Shown here piece by piece: positions 37,452 through 47,296 of a stretch of DNA of 64,000 nt; position 1 is the stretch's first letter; each line of letters begins with the position of its first letter. Origin of the DNA: Microvirga arvi (GTDB taxonomy: Bacteria; Pseudomonadota; Alphaproteobacteria; Rhizobiales; Beijerinckiaceae); NCBI RefSeq assembly GCF_016892765.1, contig NZ_JAFEMD010000003.1:62001-126000 (forward strand). The letters run 5' to 3'. Position numbers and translations under genes: made by a program. The notes under the pieces were generated by a model. That model was not told where the DNA came from and searched no databases. It saw only the letters and a list, made by a program, of their open reading frames with translations.

Positions 37452-38687
37452 ATGTCCAGCTCTGCATTGGCATCGCCTTTTCCCGAAGGAAACCGCGCGA
37501 GCCTGACCATCAACGCTCCGGCTACCTTTACAGCCGCAGCCGGCATCATCGGCGGGGCGGCTCTCCTGGGCGCGATCATCAACCCGCGTCAGGCGGCCCT
37601 CTATGTGCTCGGCGCGGCCCTCGGCCTTGTGCTCTATCATGCCGCCTTCGGCTTCACCTCGGCCTGGCGCGTCTTCATCGCGGACCGCCGCGGCGAGGGC
37701 CTGCGGGCGCAGATGGTCATGCTAGCCATTGCCTCGGTGCTCTTCTTCCCGGTCCTCGCCTCGGGCACCCTCTTCGGCCAGAGCGTTGCCGGCAATGTCT
37801 CGCCGGCGGGGATCGGCGTGGTCTTCGGCGCCTTCATCTTCGGCATCGGCATGCAGATGGGCGGCGGCTGCGCTTCCGGCACGCTGTATACGGTCGGCGG
37901 CGGCTCCACCCGCATGCTGATCACGCTCGCAGCCTTCATCGCCGGATCCGCCATCGGCGCTGCTCATCTGCATTGGTGGACGGCACTTCCGAGCCTGCCT
38001 GCCATTTCGATCATCAAGGTCTGGGGACCCTGGACGGCGCTCGCCGTGCAGCTTGCCGTCTTCGTCCTCATCGCAGTCGTGACCGTGGTGGCCGAGAAGC
38101 GCCGTCATGGGCGCCTCATCACGGCCGATCCTTCGCCGCGCCAAGGTCTCGCCCGCTTCCTGCGCGGTCCCTGGCCCATCGTCGCGGGCGCGGTCGCGCT
38201 GGCGCTCTTGAACTTCGTGACGCTCTACCTCGCCGGTCGTCCCTGGGGCGTGACCTCGGCCTTTGCGCTCTGGGGCTCGAAGATCGCGGCCGTCATCGGT
38301 TTTGACGTGACGAGCTGGCCCTACTGGTCCACGCCGGCCCGCCAGGCCGAGCTCAACGGCAGCATCTTCAACGACATCACGACGGTGATGGATTTCGGCA
38401 TCATCCTCGGCGCCCTGCTGGCGGCGGCTCTGGCGGGACGTTTCGCTCCGACTTGGAAGGTGCCGCTGCGCTCCGCCATTGCGGCGATCGTCGGCGGTCT
38501 GCTCCTCGGCTATGGCGCCCGCCTCGCCTATGGCTGCAACATCGGCGCGTATTTCTCCGGCATCGCCTCTGGCAGCCTGCACGGTTGGGTCTGGCTCGTC
38601 GCGGCCTTTGCGGGCAACGTGCTCGGCACTCGGGTGCGTCCGCTCTTCGGCCTCGAAGTGGAACGCGTGAAGCTCACCAGCTGCTGA
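37452..38687 (+). CDS. YeeE/YedE family (TsuA-like) sulfur transporter
   Basis: A 411-residue membrane protein made of two sulf-transport repeats. Each repeat has its conserved cysteine motif: MGGGCASGTLYTVGGGS in the first half and YGCNIGAYFSGIASGSLHGW in the second; these cysteines relay thiosulfate in TsuA. The start at 37452 has TAGGAG six bases upstream; an in-frame ATG at 37407 would add a 15-residue hydrophobic extension. Divergent from the cysteine synthase-like gene, it probably imports thiosulfate or a related sulfur species for cysteine synthesis. A strong hairpin follows. Confidence 0.86.
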   Translation: MSSSALASPFPEGNRASLTINAPATFTAAAGIIGGAALLGAIINPRQAALYVLGAALGLVLYHAAFGFTSAWRVFIADRRGEGLRAQMVMLAIASVLFFPVLASGTLFGQSVAGNVSPAGIGVVFGAFIFGIGMQMGGGCASGTLYTVGGGSTRMLITLAAFIAGSAIGAAHLHWWTALPSLPAISIIKVWGPWTALAVQLAVFVLIAVVTVVAEKRRHGRLITADPSPRQGLARFLRGPWPIVAGAVALALLNFVTLYLAGRPWGVTSAFALWGSKIAAVIGFDVTSWPYWSTPARQAELNGSIFNDITTVMDFGIILGALLAAALAGRFAPTWKVPLRSAIAAIVGGLLLGYGARLAYGCNIGAYFSGIASGSLHGWVWLVAAFAGNVLGTRVRPLFGLEVERVKLTSC

Positions 38688-38694
38688 TAGGCAA

Positions 38695-38726
38695 AGAGGC
38701 TTTCCGCTCGCATCCGGAAAGCCTCT
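38695..38726. terminator. Bidirectional hairpin between yeeE-like and peroxiredoxin genes
   Basis: AGAGGCTTTCCG at 38695-38706 pairs perfectly with CGGAAAGCCTCT at 38715-38726 over an 8-base loop. It starts seven bases after the transporter stop and lies 37 bases past the convergent peroxiredoxin stop. No long T-run on either side. Confidence 0.7.
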
Positions 38727-38763
38727 CATCCGTTGCCGCGATGCCGACGGGTGGCGGCGCCTG

Positions 38764-39426
38764 TCAGGCTCGCGGCTGAGGCACGATGCGCATGTAGGGC
38801 CGCGGAGCCTTCCATCCGTCCGGATAAAGTTTTTTCGCCTCATCATCCGACACGGAACCGGCGATGATGACGTCCTCGCCCTGCCGCCAGTTCACGGGGG
38901 TCGCAACCCTGTGCTTCGCCGTGAGCTGCAGCGAGTCGATGACCCGGAGCACCTCATCGAAGTTGCGGCCCGTCGTCATGGGATAGACCAGGATCAGCTT
39001 GATCTTCTTGTCAGGGCCGATGACGAAGACGTTGCGCACCGTTTGATTGTCCATCGGGGTGCGCCCTTCGGAGCTGCCGCCCGTGCTCGCCGGGAGCATT
39101 CCATAGAGCTTGGAAACCTGCAGATCGGAATCGCCGATCATGGGGTAGTTCGGAGCATTTCCCTGGGTTTCCTTAATGTCGTTCGCCCACCGCGCATGAT
39201 TGTCAACGGGATCCACGCTCAAACCGATGATCTTGACGTTGCGCTGGTCGAACTCAGGCTTGATCTTGGCCATGTAGCCAAGTTCTGTCGTACAGACGGG
39301 GGTGAAATCCTTCGGGTGAGAGAAGAGCACGCACCACGAATCTCCGATCCACTCGTGAAAGCGAATACGCCCTTGTGTCGTTTCAGCCTCGAAGTCCGGT
39401 GCTACATCGCCAAGCTGGAGCGCCAT
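38764..39426 (-). CDS. 1-Cys peroxiredoxin (Prx6/AhpC-like)
   Basis: A 220-residue thioredoxin-fold peroxidase. The peroxidatic cysteine is Cys45 in HPKDFTPVCTTELG, and the long C-terminal domain (TGRNFDEVLRVIDSLQLTAKHRVATPVNWRQGEDVIIAG) is that of the Prx6 group. No second resolving cysteine is seen in the usual place. It reduces hydrogen or alkyl peroxides in the cytoplasm. GAGGAGG lies five bases before the ATG. It belongs to a block of redox genes that ends with OxyR and catalase. Confidence 0.92.
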   Translation of the reverse strand: MALQLGDVAPDFEAETTQGRIRFHEWIGDSWCVLFSHPKDFTPVCTTELGYMAKIKPEFDQRNVKIIGLSVDPVDNHARWANDIKETQGNAPNYPMIGDSDLQVSKLYGMLPASTGGSSEGRTPMDNQTVRNVFVIGPDKKIKLILVYPMTTGRNFDEVLRVIDSLQLTAKHRVATPVNWRQGEDVIIAGSVSDDEAKKLYPDGWKAPRPYMRIVPQPRA

Positions 39427-39520
39427 GGAAACCTCCTCTCGCAGAGCATGTATCCTCAAGAACGGATGAACTATACCACAGACTTCAGGGAGCCGGCATC
39501 GGCCTTGGCACGAGGTGCTG

Positions 39521-40177
39521 CTATTCCGCGCTGGAGAGTCGTGAGGATTTCCCGCTCGTGCTTTCCCGCCTGGCTTGCGCGATCACGCTCATGACCGTCT
39601 CGTAGGATTGAGCTCCGGAGACGAGATAGGCCTGCGCCCCGGCCGTGACGATCAGGGCAGGAACGCCGGAAATACCGATCTGCCGCGCCAGCTGCTGATC
39701 CTCCAGAACCTGCTGCGTGTACCGGCCGCTCGCGAGAGCCTCGCGCAGATCATCCGCTTCGAGATCGACGGATCGGCCGATGTCGAGGAGAACGTCCAGG
39801 TCGGCCAGATCGCGGCCCTCTTCGAAGAAGGCCTTGAACAGGGCCCGGTTCATGGCATCCAGAAGACCCGCTCCACGGGCGAACTCGGCGGCCTCATGGG
39901 CCCTGCGGCTGCGGGGCTGGACCGGCGGCAGCTTCAGGCTGAGGCCGCGGGCCTCAGCCATCGGATAGACGGACTGGCTCCAGACCCGGTGCAGATACTC
40001 CGCGTTGGGATCGAGCGTCGGCTCCGGCTCGGGCCGCAGCTCGAAGGAACGCCAGTCGATCTCGACCTCGTCGCCAAGCTCAGCCTGGATCCTCTCCAGG
40101 ACGGGTCGCTCGAGATAGCAGAACGGGCAGACATAATCGCTCCAGACCAGAATCCGGATGGGATTGTCGTCAGGCAT
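39521..40177 (-). CDS. DsbA family oxidoreductase (FrnE-like, cytoplasmic)
   Basis: A 218-residue thioredoxin-fold protein with a helical insertion. The active site is CPFC at residues 17-20, and the cis-proline is in GISGVPALIV. There is no signal peptide, so it acts in the cytoplasm, like FrnE proteins implicated in polyketide or stress chemistry. AAGGAG precedes the ATG by seven bases. It is 49 bases downstream of oxyR on the same strand and may be co-transcribed. Confidence 0.88.
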   Translation of the reverse strand: MPDDNPIRILVWSDYVCPFCYLERPVLERIQAELGDEVEIDWRSFELRPEPEPTLDPNAEYLHRVWSQSVYPMAEARGLSLKLPPVQPRSRRAHEAAEFARGAGLLDAMNRALFKAFFEEGRDLADLDVLLDIGRSVDLEADDLREALASGRYTQQVLEDQQLARQIGISGVPALIVTAGAQAYLVSGAQSYETVMSVIAQARRESTSGKSSRLSSAE

Positions 40178-40226
40178 CGGTGCGCTCCTTTCCGCCGGGG
40201 ATGATCTCACCTTTCGAACCAATGCT

Positions 40227-41147
40227 TCAGAGTTTCGCAGATTCGTGTGACCTTCCATCTTCACTCTTCAGTGACTTGATCAGGCCGCTCAAGGCCAGGA
40301 AGTCATTCTTGCGGGTGGATGTACGGCGCCAGGCGAGGCCGACCGTGCGCGTCGGTGCCTCGTCAGGAAACTCGATGAGCGCCACCCGCTGCCGGTCGAC
40401 CTCCGACTTGGCGCACAGCTCCGGAAGCAGCGTGATGCCGTGTCCGGCCGCCACCATCTGCATGATGGTGGTCAGAGAAGCGGCCCCCAGGGCCTTCCGT
40501 GCCTGCATGTTGGCGATGCGGCAGAACTGAAGCGCCTGATCGCGCAGGCAATGGCCCTCCTCCAGCAGCAGCAGGCGTTCCTGACCGATGCGCTCATGCA
40601 GATCGCAGGTGGCCCATTTCTGCACGGCCTGGCTTTGGACCGCGACGAGGAAACGGTCCTCGAACAGGGCTATGGTTTCGATCTGCGGCTGCTGGATGGG
40701 CAATGCGAGAAGAGCCGCGTCGAGGTCGCCGCGCATCAGCTCCTCGAGCAATGCGTTCGTCTGCGTCTCGCGGATCTGAAGATCCAGGGCGGGATATTGC
40801 CTTGCGATCTCCGTAAGGATGTCAGGCAGCAGGTAGGGCGCAATCGATGGAATGATCCCGAGGCGCAAGGGGCCCGTGAGCACGCCATGATGCTGATGCG
40901 CGAAATCCGACAACTCGCGCACCTGGTTCAGGATCGCTTCGGCGCGGGCTGCGATCTCCTGGCCAACCTGTGTCACGGCGACGGAGCCGCCCCGCCGCTC
41001 CAAGAGCTCCACGCCGAGCTCGCGCTCCAGCTCCTTGATCTGCATGGAAAGCGCCGGTTGCGTGACAGCGCATTGATCGGCCGCCAGGCCGAAATGCTTT
41101 GTCCGTGCCAGCGTCTCGAAATATCGTAGCTGCCTGAGGGTCACCAT
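40227..41147 (-). CDS. oxyR: Hydrogen peroxide-sensing LysR regulator OxyR
   Basis: A 306-residue LysR-type regulator. The winged helix spans about residues 1-60 (MVTLRQLRYFETLARTKHFG, AADQCAVTQPALSMQIKELE). The redox loop EEGHCLRDQALQFC gives Cys200 and Cys209, matching Cys199 and Cys208 of the Escherichia coli protein, so disulfide switching is expected. It is divergent from the catalase gene with only 93 bases between, the usual arrangement for direct activation. The start MVTLRQL at 41147 is preferred over upstream ATG codons. Confidence 0.95.
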   Translation of the reverse strand: MVTLRQLRYFETLARTKHFGLAADQCAVTQPALSMQIKELERELGVELLERRGGSVAVTQVGQEIAARAEAILNQVRELSDFAHQHHGVLTGPLRLGIIPSIAPYLLPDILTEIARQYPALDLQIRETQTNALLEELMRGDLDAALLALPIQQPQIETIALFEDRFLVAVQSQAVQKWATCDLHERIGQERLLLLEEGHCLRDQALQFCRIANMQARKALGAASLTTIMQMVAAGHGITLLPELCAKSEVDRQRVALIEFPDEAPTRTVGLAWRRTSTRKNDFLALSGLIKSLKSEDGRSHESAKL

Positions 41148-41240
41148 GCCATAAGAATATCTGATCGCATTTTGCAATCAATACAATTGGATCTTATCGC
41201 GTCTCCCCGCCATGGTGCGCGGCGCTGAATGGGGACGACC
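41148..41240. promoter_or_regulatory. oxyR-katA divergent promoter
   Basis: A 93-base AT-rich interval. A dyad with TTGCAATCAATACAATTGG-like symmetry lies around 41172-41190, a plausible LysR-type site; a full four-part OxyR consensus is not obvious by eye. Confidence 0.4.
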
Positions 41241-42707
<1,467 letters not shown>

Positions 42708-42733
42708 CAAAAATCCGTAGGGGCAAAGCGAGT

Positions 42734-42762
42734 GGCTCGGGAGAAATCCCGGGCCGTTTTTC
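42734..42762 (+). terminator. Rho-independent terminator of katA
   Basis: A 9-bp stem GGCTCGGGA/TCCCGGGCC (one G-T wobble) with a GAAA tetraloop is followed by GTTTTTCG. It lies 27 bases after the katA stop and before a palindromic element. Confidence 0.85.
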
Positions 42763-42779
42763 GTTGTGTCACGCCACTG

Positions 42780-42914
42780 GCATTCCGGGGCGCCGAAGGC
42801 GAGCCCGGAATCCATAACCACGACGGCTCAAGAGAAGATGAGCGGCGTTGCACCTCTATCTGCAATTTTAGCGGTTATGGATTCCGGGCTCCGCTCGCGC
42901 GGCCCCGGAACGAC
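42780..42914. repeat. Dispersed palindromic element A (GGCATTCCGGGGC type)
   Basis: About 135 bases with inverted arms: CATTCCGGGGCGCC ... CCCGGAATCCATAACC on the left and its near reverse complement, GGTTATGGATTCCGGG ... GGCCCCGGAACG, on the right (42873-42912). The middle is less symmetric. Two relatives occur at 48632 and 51675. Such units are common in intergenic DNA of Rhizobiales. Confidence 0.75.
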
Positions 42915-42928
42915 TGCGGATGCAATTC

Positions 42929-43612
42929 TCAAACCAACCCCTCACCTTGCAAAAACGGATTGGTCTGCCTCTCCTGCCCGATGGTACTCATGGGGCCGTG
43001 ACCGCAGATGAAGGTGATGTCGTCGCCGAGCGGCAGGAGCTTGTGCTTGATCGAGCGGATCAGTGCCTTGCCGTCTCCGCCCGGCAAATCGGTGCGTCCG
43101 ACGGAGCCCTGGAACAGCACGTCGCCCACCAGGGCAAAGCGCTGATCTTTCGACACGAGAACGACGCTGCCGGGTGAATGGCCGGGGCAATGCAGCACGT
43201 CGAGAGTGAGATCGCCGACGCTCACCGTGTCGCCTTCGTTCAACCAGCGGTCCGGTGTCACGGGACGTGCTTCGAAGCCATACGCCCGTCCCTGTTCGGC
43301 GAGACGCTGCAGAAGAAAATCGTCGGCCTCGTGCGGCCCCTCGACCGGAACACCGAGTTCTTCGCGCAATTCGGCGGCGCCGCCCGCGTGATCGATGTGG
43401 CCATGGGTGAGGATGATCTTCTCGATGGTGACCCCGCTTTGCGCGATGGCTTGGCGGATGCGCTCGAGATCGCCGCCGGGATCGATCACGGCGGCCTTCT
43501 TCGTTGTCTCGGACCACAGCAGCGTGCAGTTCTGCTGGAAGGGGGTCACGGGAATGATGGCGGCGCGAATGTCGGGCACAAGGGAATCCTTCCTGTCGTC
43601 GGGATGAGACAT
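42929..43612 (-). CDS. Metallo-beta-lactamase fold hydrolase (glyoxalase II-like)
   Basis: A 227-residue MBL-fold protein. The metal motif THGHIDHAGG gives His70, His72, Asp74 and His75, with further ligands in HCPGHSPGS and LVGDVLF and FICGHGP. It resembles the YcbL/glyoxalase II-like subgroup that hydrolyses thioesters such as S-lactoylglutathione. Its place next to glutathione-dependent formaldehyde genes fits thiol chemistry, but the substrate is not proven. It begins 112 bases from, and diverges from, frmA. Confidence 0.86.
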   Translation of the reverse strand: MSHPDDRKDSLVPDIRAAIIPVTPFQQNCTLLWSETTKKAAVIDPGGDLERIRQAIAQSGVTIEKIILTHGHIDHAGGAAELREELGVPVEGPHEADDFLLQRLAEQGRAYGFEARPVTPDRWLNEGDTVSVGDLTLDVLHCPGHSPGSVVLVSKDQRFALVGDVLFQGSVGRTDLPGGDGKALIRSIKHKLLPLGDDITFICGHGPMSTIGQERQTNPFLQGEGLV

Positions 43613-43724
43613 AAGCGTCGAATACGGAACTGGGAAGCCTTAAGGCTTCCCAGCCCGCTTCACTTGACCTCGCGTCGCCCCGGTTCACATAGTCCCTCAT
43701 CGAATCACAAGCGAGGACACGAGC

Positions 43725-44837
43725 ATGGAAACCAGGGCCGCCGTGGCATGGGAGGCTGGCAAGCCGCTCACCATCGAGACCATCCGCATCGAGGGACCCA
43801 AGGCCGGCGAAGTGCTCGTGGAGGTGATGGCGACGGGCGTGTGCCACACCGACGCCTACACGCTCTCGGGTCTCGATTCCGAGGGCAAGTTCCCGGCGAT
43901 CCTCGGCCATGAGGGCGCGGGCATCGTGCGCGAAGTCGGCCCCGGCGTGACGACGCTCAAACCCGGCGATCACGTGATCCCGCTCTACACGCCCGAGTGC
44001 CGCAGCTGCAAATCCTGCCTGTCGCGCCGGACCAATCTCTGCACGGCCATCCGGTCAACGCAGGGCCAGGGCCTGATGCCGGACGGCACCAGCCGGTTCC
44101 GCTGCGATGGCGAGACGGTGTTCCACTATATGGGCTGCTCGACCTTCGCGAACTTCACCGTGCTGCCGGAGATCGCATTGGCCAAGGTGCGCGAGGACGC
44201 GCCCTTCGACAAGATCTGCTACATCGGCTGCGGCGTGACCACCGGCATCGGTGCGGTGATCTACACCGCGAAGGTGTGGCCCGGCGCGAACGTCGTGGTG
44301 TTCGGCCTCGGGGGCATCGGCCTCAACGTGATCCAAGGCGCCCGCATGGTCGGTGCCGACAAGATCATCGGCGTCGATATCAACCCGGCCAAGGTCGCGA
44401 TGGCGAAGAAGTTCGGCATGACCGACTTCATCAATCCGAAGGAGGTCGGCAACGACAAGGTCGTGCAGGCGATCGTCGATCTCACGGGCGGCGGCGCGGA
44501 TTTCTCGTTCGATGCCACCGGCAACACGGACGTGATGCGTCAGGCGCTCGAATGCTGCCACCGCGGCTGGGGCGAGAGCATCATCATCGGCGTGGCGGAG
44601 GCCGGCAAGGAGATCGCCACCCGTCCGTTCCAACTCGTCACCGGCCGCGTCTGGAAGGGAACGGCCTTCGGCGGTGCGCGTGGGCGCACGGACGTGCCGA
44701 AGATCGTGGACTGGTACATGGAGGGAAAGATCAACATCGACGACCTGATCACCCACACCATGCCGCTCGACGAGATCAACACCGCCTTCGATCTGATGCA
44801 CGAGGGCAAGTCGATCCGCTCGGTCATCGTCTATTGA
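43725..44837 (+). CDS. frmA: S-(hydroxymethyl)glutathione dehydrogenase (class III ADH)
   Basis: A 370-residue zinc alcohol dehydrogenase. Catalytic zinc ligands Cys40 and His62 ([18 protein letters not shown]), structural-zinc cysteines at 92, 95, 98 and 106, and the NAD motif [20 protein letters not shown] are intact. It oxidises the spontaneous formaldehyde-glutathione adduct to S-formylglutathione, and can reduce S-nitrosoglutathione. It is followed by S-formylglutathione hydrolase 15 bases later, the standard detoxification pair. Confidence 0.95.
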   Translation: METRAAVAWEAGKPLTIETIRIEGPKAGEVLVEVMATGVCHTDAYTLSGLDSEGKFPAILGHEGAGIVREVGPGVTTLKPGDHVIPLYTPECRSCKSCLSRRTNLCTAIRSTQGQGLMPDGTSRFRCDGETVFHYMGCSTFANFTVLPEIALAKVREDAPFDKICYIGCGVTTGIGAVIYTAKVWPGANVVVFGLGGIGLNVIQGARMVGADKIIGVDINPAKVAMAKKFGMTDFINPKEVGNDKVVQAIVDLTGGGADFSFDATGNTDVMRQALECCHRGWGESIIIGVAEAGKEIATRPFQLVTGRVWKGTAFGGARGRTDVPKIVDWYMEGKINIDDLITHTMPLDEINTAFDLMHEGKSIRSVIVY

Positions 44838-44852
44838 TCAGGGAACAGAGCA

Positions 44853-45698
44853 TTGAGTTTCGAGACCGTCTCGCAATCCCGCTGCTTCGGCGGCACGCAG
44901 TTCGTCTACCGCCATGTTTCACGGGAGACCGGCACGCCCATGCGGCTGGCGGTCTTCGTGCCGCCGCAGGCGAAAGATGCGAAGGTGCCTGTCCTGTGGT
45001 TTCTCTCCGGACTGACATGCACGGAGGAGAACTTTACCGTGAAGGCGGGCGCTCAGCGGGTGGCTTCGGAACTCGGCCTGATGCTGATCGCTCCCGACAC
45101 CAGCCCGCGCGGCGAGGGCGTGCCCGACGATCCGGACGGCGCTTACGATTTTGGCCTCGGCGCCGGCTTCTACGTGGATGCGGTTGAGGGGCCCTGGGCG
45201 AGGCACTACCGCATGCGCTCCTATATCGAGCAGGAGCTGCCGGAACTTGTCGCCGACACTCTGCCGGCGGACATGAGCCGGCAGGGCATCACCGGCCATT
45301 CCATGGGCGGGCATGGGGCGCTCACCATTGCGTTGCGCAACCCCGGCCGATTCAAGGCCGTCTCGGCCTTCGCGCCCATCGCTTCGCCGATGAATTGCCC
45401 CTGGGGCGAGAAGGCCCTGTCGAACTATATCGGCCCCGATCGGTCGGCCTGGCGCGACTACGATGCCTGTGCCCTGATCGAGGACGGCGCCCGCCTGCCC
45501 GACCTCCTGGTCGATCAGGGCACCGCCGATAGTTTCCTGGACAGCCAGCTCAAGCCCCAGCTGCTGGAGGAGGCCTGCGCCAAGGCCGGCCAGCCCCTGA
45601 TCCTGCGCCGTCAGGAGGGTTACGACCACTCCTACTTCTTCATCGCCACCTTCATCGAGGATCACCTGCGCTGGCATGCCGAGCGGCTTGGTCTCTGA
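44853..45698 (+). CDS. fghA: S-formylglutathione hydrolase
   Basis: A 281-residue serine esterase starting at a TTG. The nucleophile Ser150 is in GITGHSMGGHGAL, the oxyanion region is LWFLSGLTCTEENF, and the C-terminal His is in GYDHSYFFIATFIEDHL. This is esterase D-like. It hydrolyses S-formylglutathione to formate and glutathione, completing formaldehyde oxidation with the upstream dehydrogenase. AGGGAA lies upstream of the TTG. It ends six bases before the convergent Nudix gene. Confidence 0.93.
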   Translation: MSFETVSQSRCFGGTQFVYRHVSRETGTPMRLAVFVPPQAKDAKVPVLWFLSGLTCTEENFTVKAGAQRVASELGLMLIAPDTSPRGEGVPDDPDGAYDFGLGAGFYVDAVEGPWARHYRMRSYIEQELPELVADTLPADMSRQGITGHSMGGHGALTIALRNPGRFKAVSAFAPIASPMNCPWGEKALSNYIGPDRSAWRDYDACALIEDGARLPDLLVDQGTADSFLDSQLKPQLLEEACAKAGQPLILRRQEGYDHSYFFIATFIEDHLRWHAERLGL

Positions 45699-45704
45699 TC
45701 GGGT

Positions 45705-46280
45705 TCATCCTTTCCGGAACAGCTCTGGGTGCCGGAGCTGGAGGGCCTGGACAAGGGCAAGGGTTTTCATATCGGCGATGGCGCCCTGCTCCATCAATCC
45801 CATGAGCTCGCCGATGCCGATCTCCAACACCTCGATCTCCTCGTGCTCATCAGCGAGCCCGCCGCCCTCACCCACCCGGTCGGCGGCGGTGTAGGGGGCC
45901 AGGAACAGGTGCAGGCGCTCCGTGGTCATGCCGGGGGCCGACCAGGCCTTTCCCACCGGCTCCAGCGTCCGAACCCGCAGGCCAGCCTCCTCCATGGTCT
46001 CGCGACGGGCACAAGTCTCCGCGTCGTCCTTGTCGAGCAGGCCCGCCACCGCCTCCAGGAAATCGGCATGTCCCTCCACATGCATGACGGGCGCTCGGAA
46101 CTGCCGGATCAGGATGACCTTGCGCTGTTCCGGATTATAGGGAAGCACGGCCGCCGCATCGGCGCTGTTGAGAACCTCCCGCGCCATGGTTCGGCCGTCC
46201 GGCATCTGGACCGTCAGCTTGAGAAGCTTGCGCCAGCCCTCGTAGAGGGTTTCGACCTGCTTGATCTTGTAGCCTGCCAC
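45705..46280 (-). CDS. Nudix hydrolase (NudK/ADP-sugar pyrophosphatase-like)
   Basis: A 191-residue Nudix protein. The box reads AGLLDKDDAETCARRETMEEAG, with the REtmEEaG core intact and a two-residue-long spacing before it, as in NudK-type GDP-mannose or ADP-ribose pyrophosphatases. The N-terminal LYEGWRKLLKLTVQMPDG and LIRQFRAPV also fit that group. It hydrolyses nucleoside-diphosphate sugars. It diverges from the SIR2 gene by 131 bases, which is of interest because both touch NAD-derived nucleotides. Confidence 0.88.
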   Translation of the reverse strand: MAGYKIKQVETLYEGWRKLLKLTVQMPDGRTMAREVLNSADAAAVLPYNPEQRKVILIRQFRAPVMHVEGHADFLEAVAGLLDKDDAETCARRETMEEAGLRVRTLEPVGKAWSAPGMTTERLHLFLAPYTAADRVGEGGGLADEHEEIEVLEIGIGELMGLMEQGAIADMKTLALVQALQLRHPELFRKG

Positions 46281-46411
46281 GTCCTGCTCTTTCCTGCTTT
46301 TGCGATTTTCACCCTATGACAACACGCAAAACGCTCAAGTTATCCCTCGCCTCATGGTGAAGCTTAAGGGCAGGTTCGTGCGTTAAGGGCAGGACATATA
46401 AGGAGAGTGGC

Positions 46412-47236
46412 GTGCTCGAGGATCTGGTTTCCGCCATCAGGACAAAGCAGGCGATCCTGTTCGCCGGAGCGGGCGTTTCCATGACCGTGGGCCTGCCCTC
46501 CTGGAGCACCCTGATCGAGCACATCGCCGACGAGCTGAACATCGACCTCTCCGACTTCAGGGGAACGGATCTCAACCACCTGACGCTTGCGGAATATTAC
46601 CGGCTTAAGCAGGGCAGCATTGGCCCCTTGCGCAGCTGGATGGACCGGAACTGGAGCATTCCCGAGGAGACCCTGAAGAAGTCCCGCGTCCACGAGCTCA
46701 TCTGCAAGCTCGACTTTCCGATCGTCTACACCACGAATTTCGACCGCAACCTGGAGACCGCCTATGACCTGCACGGCAAGAATTATGTGAAGATCGTCAA
46801 CGCCAAGGACATCGCGCGCATCCGCGAGGGCATTTCGCAGATCGTGAAATACCATGGCGACTTCGACGACGACGGCTCCATCGTCATCGCAGAAACCGAT
46901 TACCTCGAGCGGTTGTCCTTCGAATCACCCCTCGACATCAAGTTCCGCTCGGATTCGCTGGGCAAGACCATCCTGTTCATCGGCTACAGCATGACGGATC
47001 TCAACATCCGCTTCCTGATGCACCGGCTCTGGAAGACCTGGGCTGGATCGGGCTACGAGCGCGACCGTCCGCAATCCTACGTATTCATGCTGCGGGCCAA
47101 TCCGGTCGAGCAGGCGGTCCTGGAGCAATGGGGCCTGCAGGTGCTGATGGAGAAGGAGTGTCCGCCGGAGAAGGCGCTGGAAAAGTTCCTCGCCAAGCTC
47201 AGCAAAGCCGTCGAGAAGGACGATGACGGTGTCTGA
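46412..47236 (+). CDS. Stand-alone SIR2-family protein
   Basis: A 274-residue protein starting at a GTG with GGAGAG upstream. It shows the core motifs of the SIR2-like NAD-binding fold: FAGAGVSMTVGLPSW (residues 17-31), YTTNFDRNLE with Asn109, YHGDFDDD with His148, and LFIGYSMTDLNIRF at about 188-201. The GYSMTD form and the lack of a zinc-cysteine module separate it from deacetylase sirtuins and place it with SIR2-like domains of defence and stress NADases. No defence partner genes are adjacent. A role in NAD depletion during phage infection is a possibility only. Confidence 0.82.
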   Translation: MLEDLVSAIRTKQAILFAGAGVSMTVGLPSWSTLIEHIADELNIDLSDFRGTDLNHLTLAEYYRLKQGSIGPLRSWMDRNWSIPEETLKKSRVHELICKLDFPIVYTTNFDRNLETAYDLHGKNYVKIVNAKDIARIREGISQIVKYHGDFDDDGSIVIAETDYLERLSFESPLDIKFRSDSLGKTILFIGYSMTDLNIRFLMHRLWKTWAGSGYERDRPQSYVFMLRANPVEQAVLEQWGLQVLMEKECPPEKALEKFLAKLSKAVEKDDDGV

Positions 47237-47296
47237 TTGGCACCGGCACCGCCTTGTGCCAATGTGCCCGCCTTTCGCATATCTCAAGATGATTTC

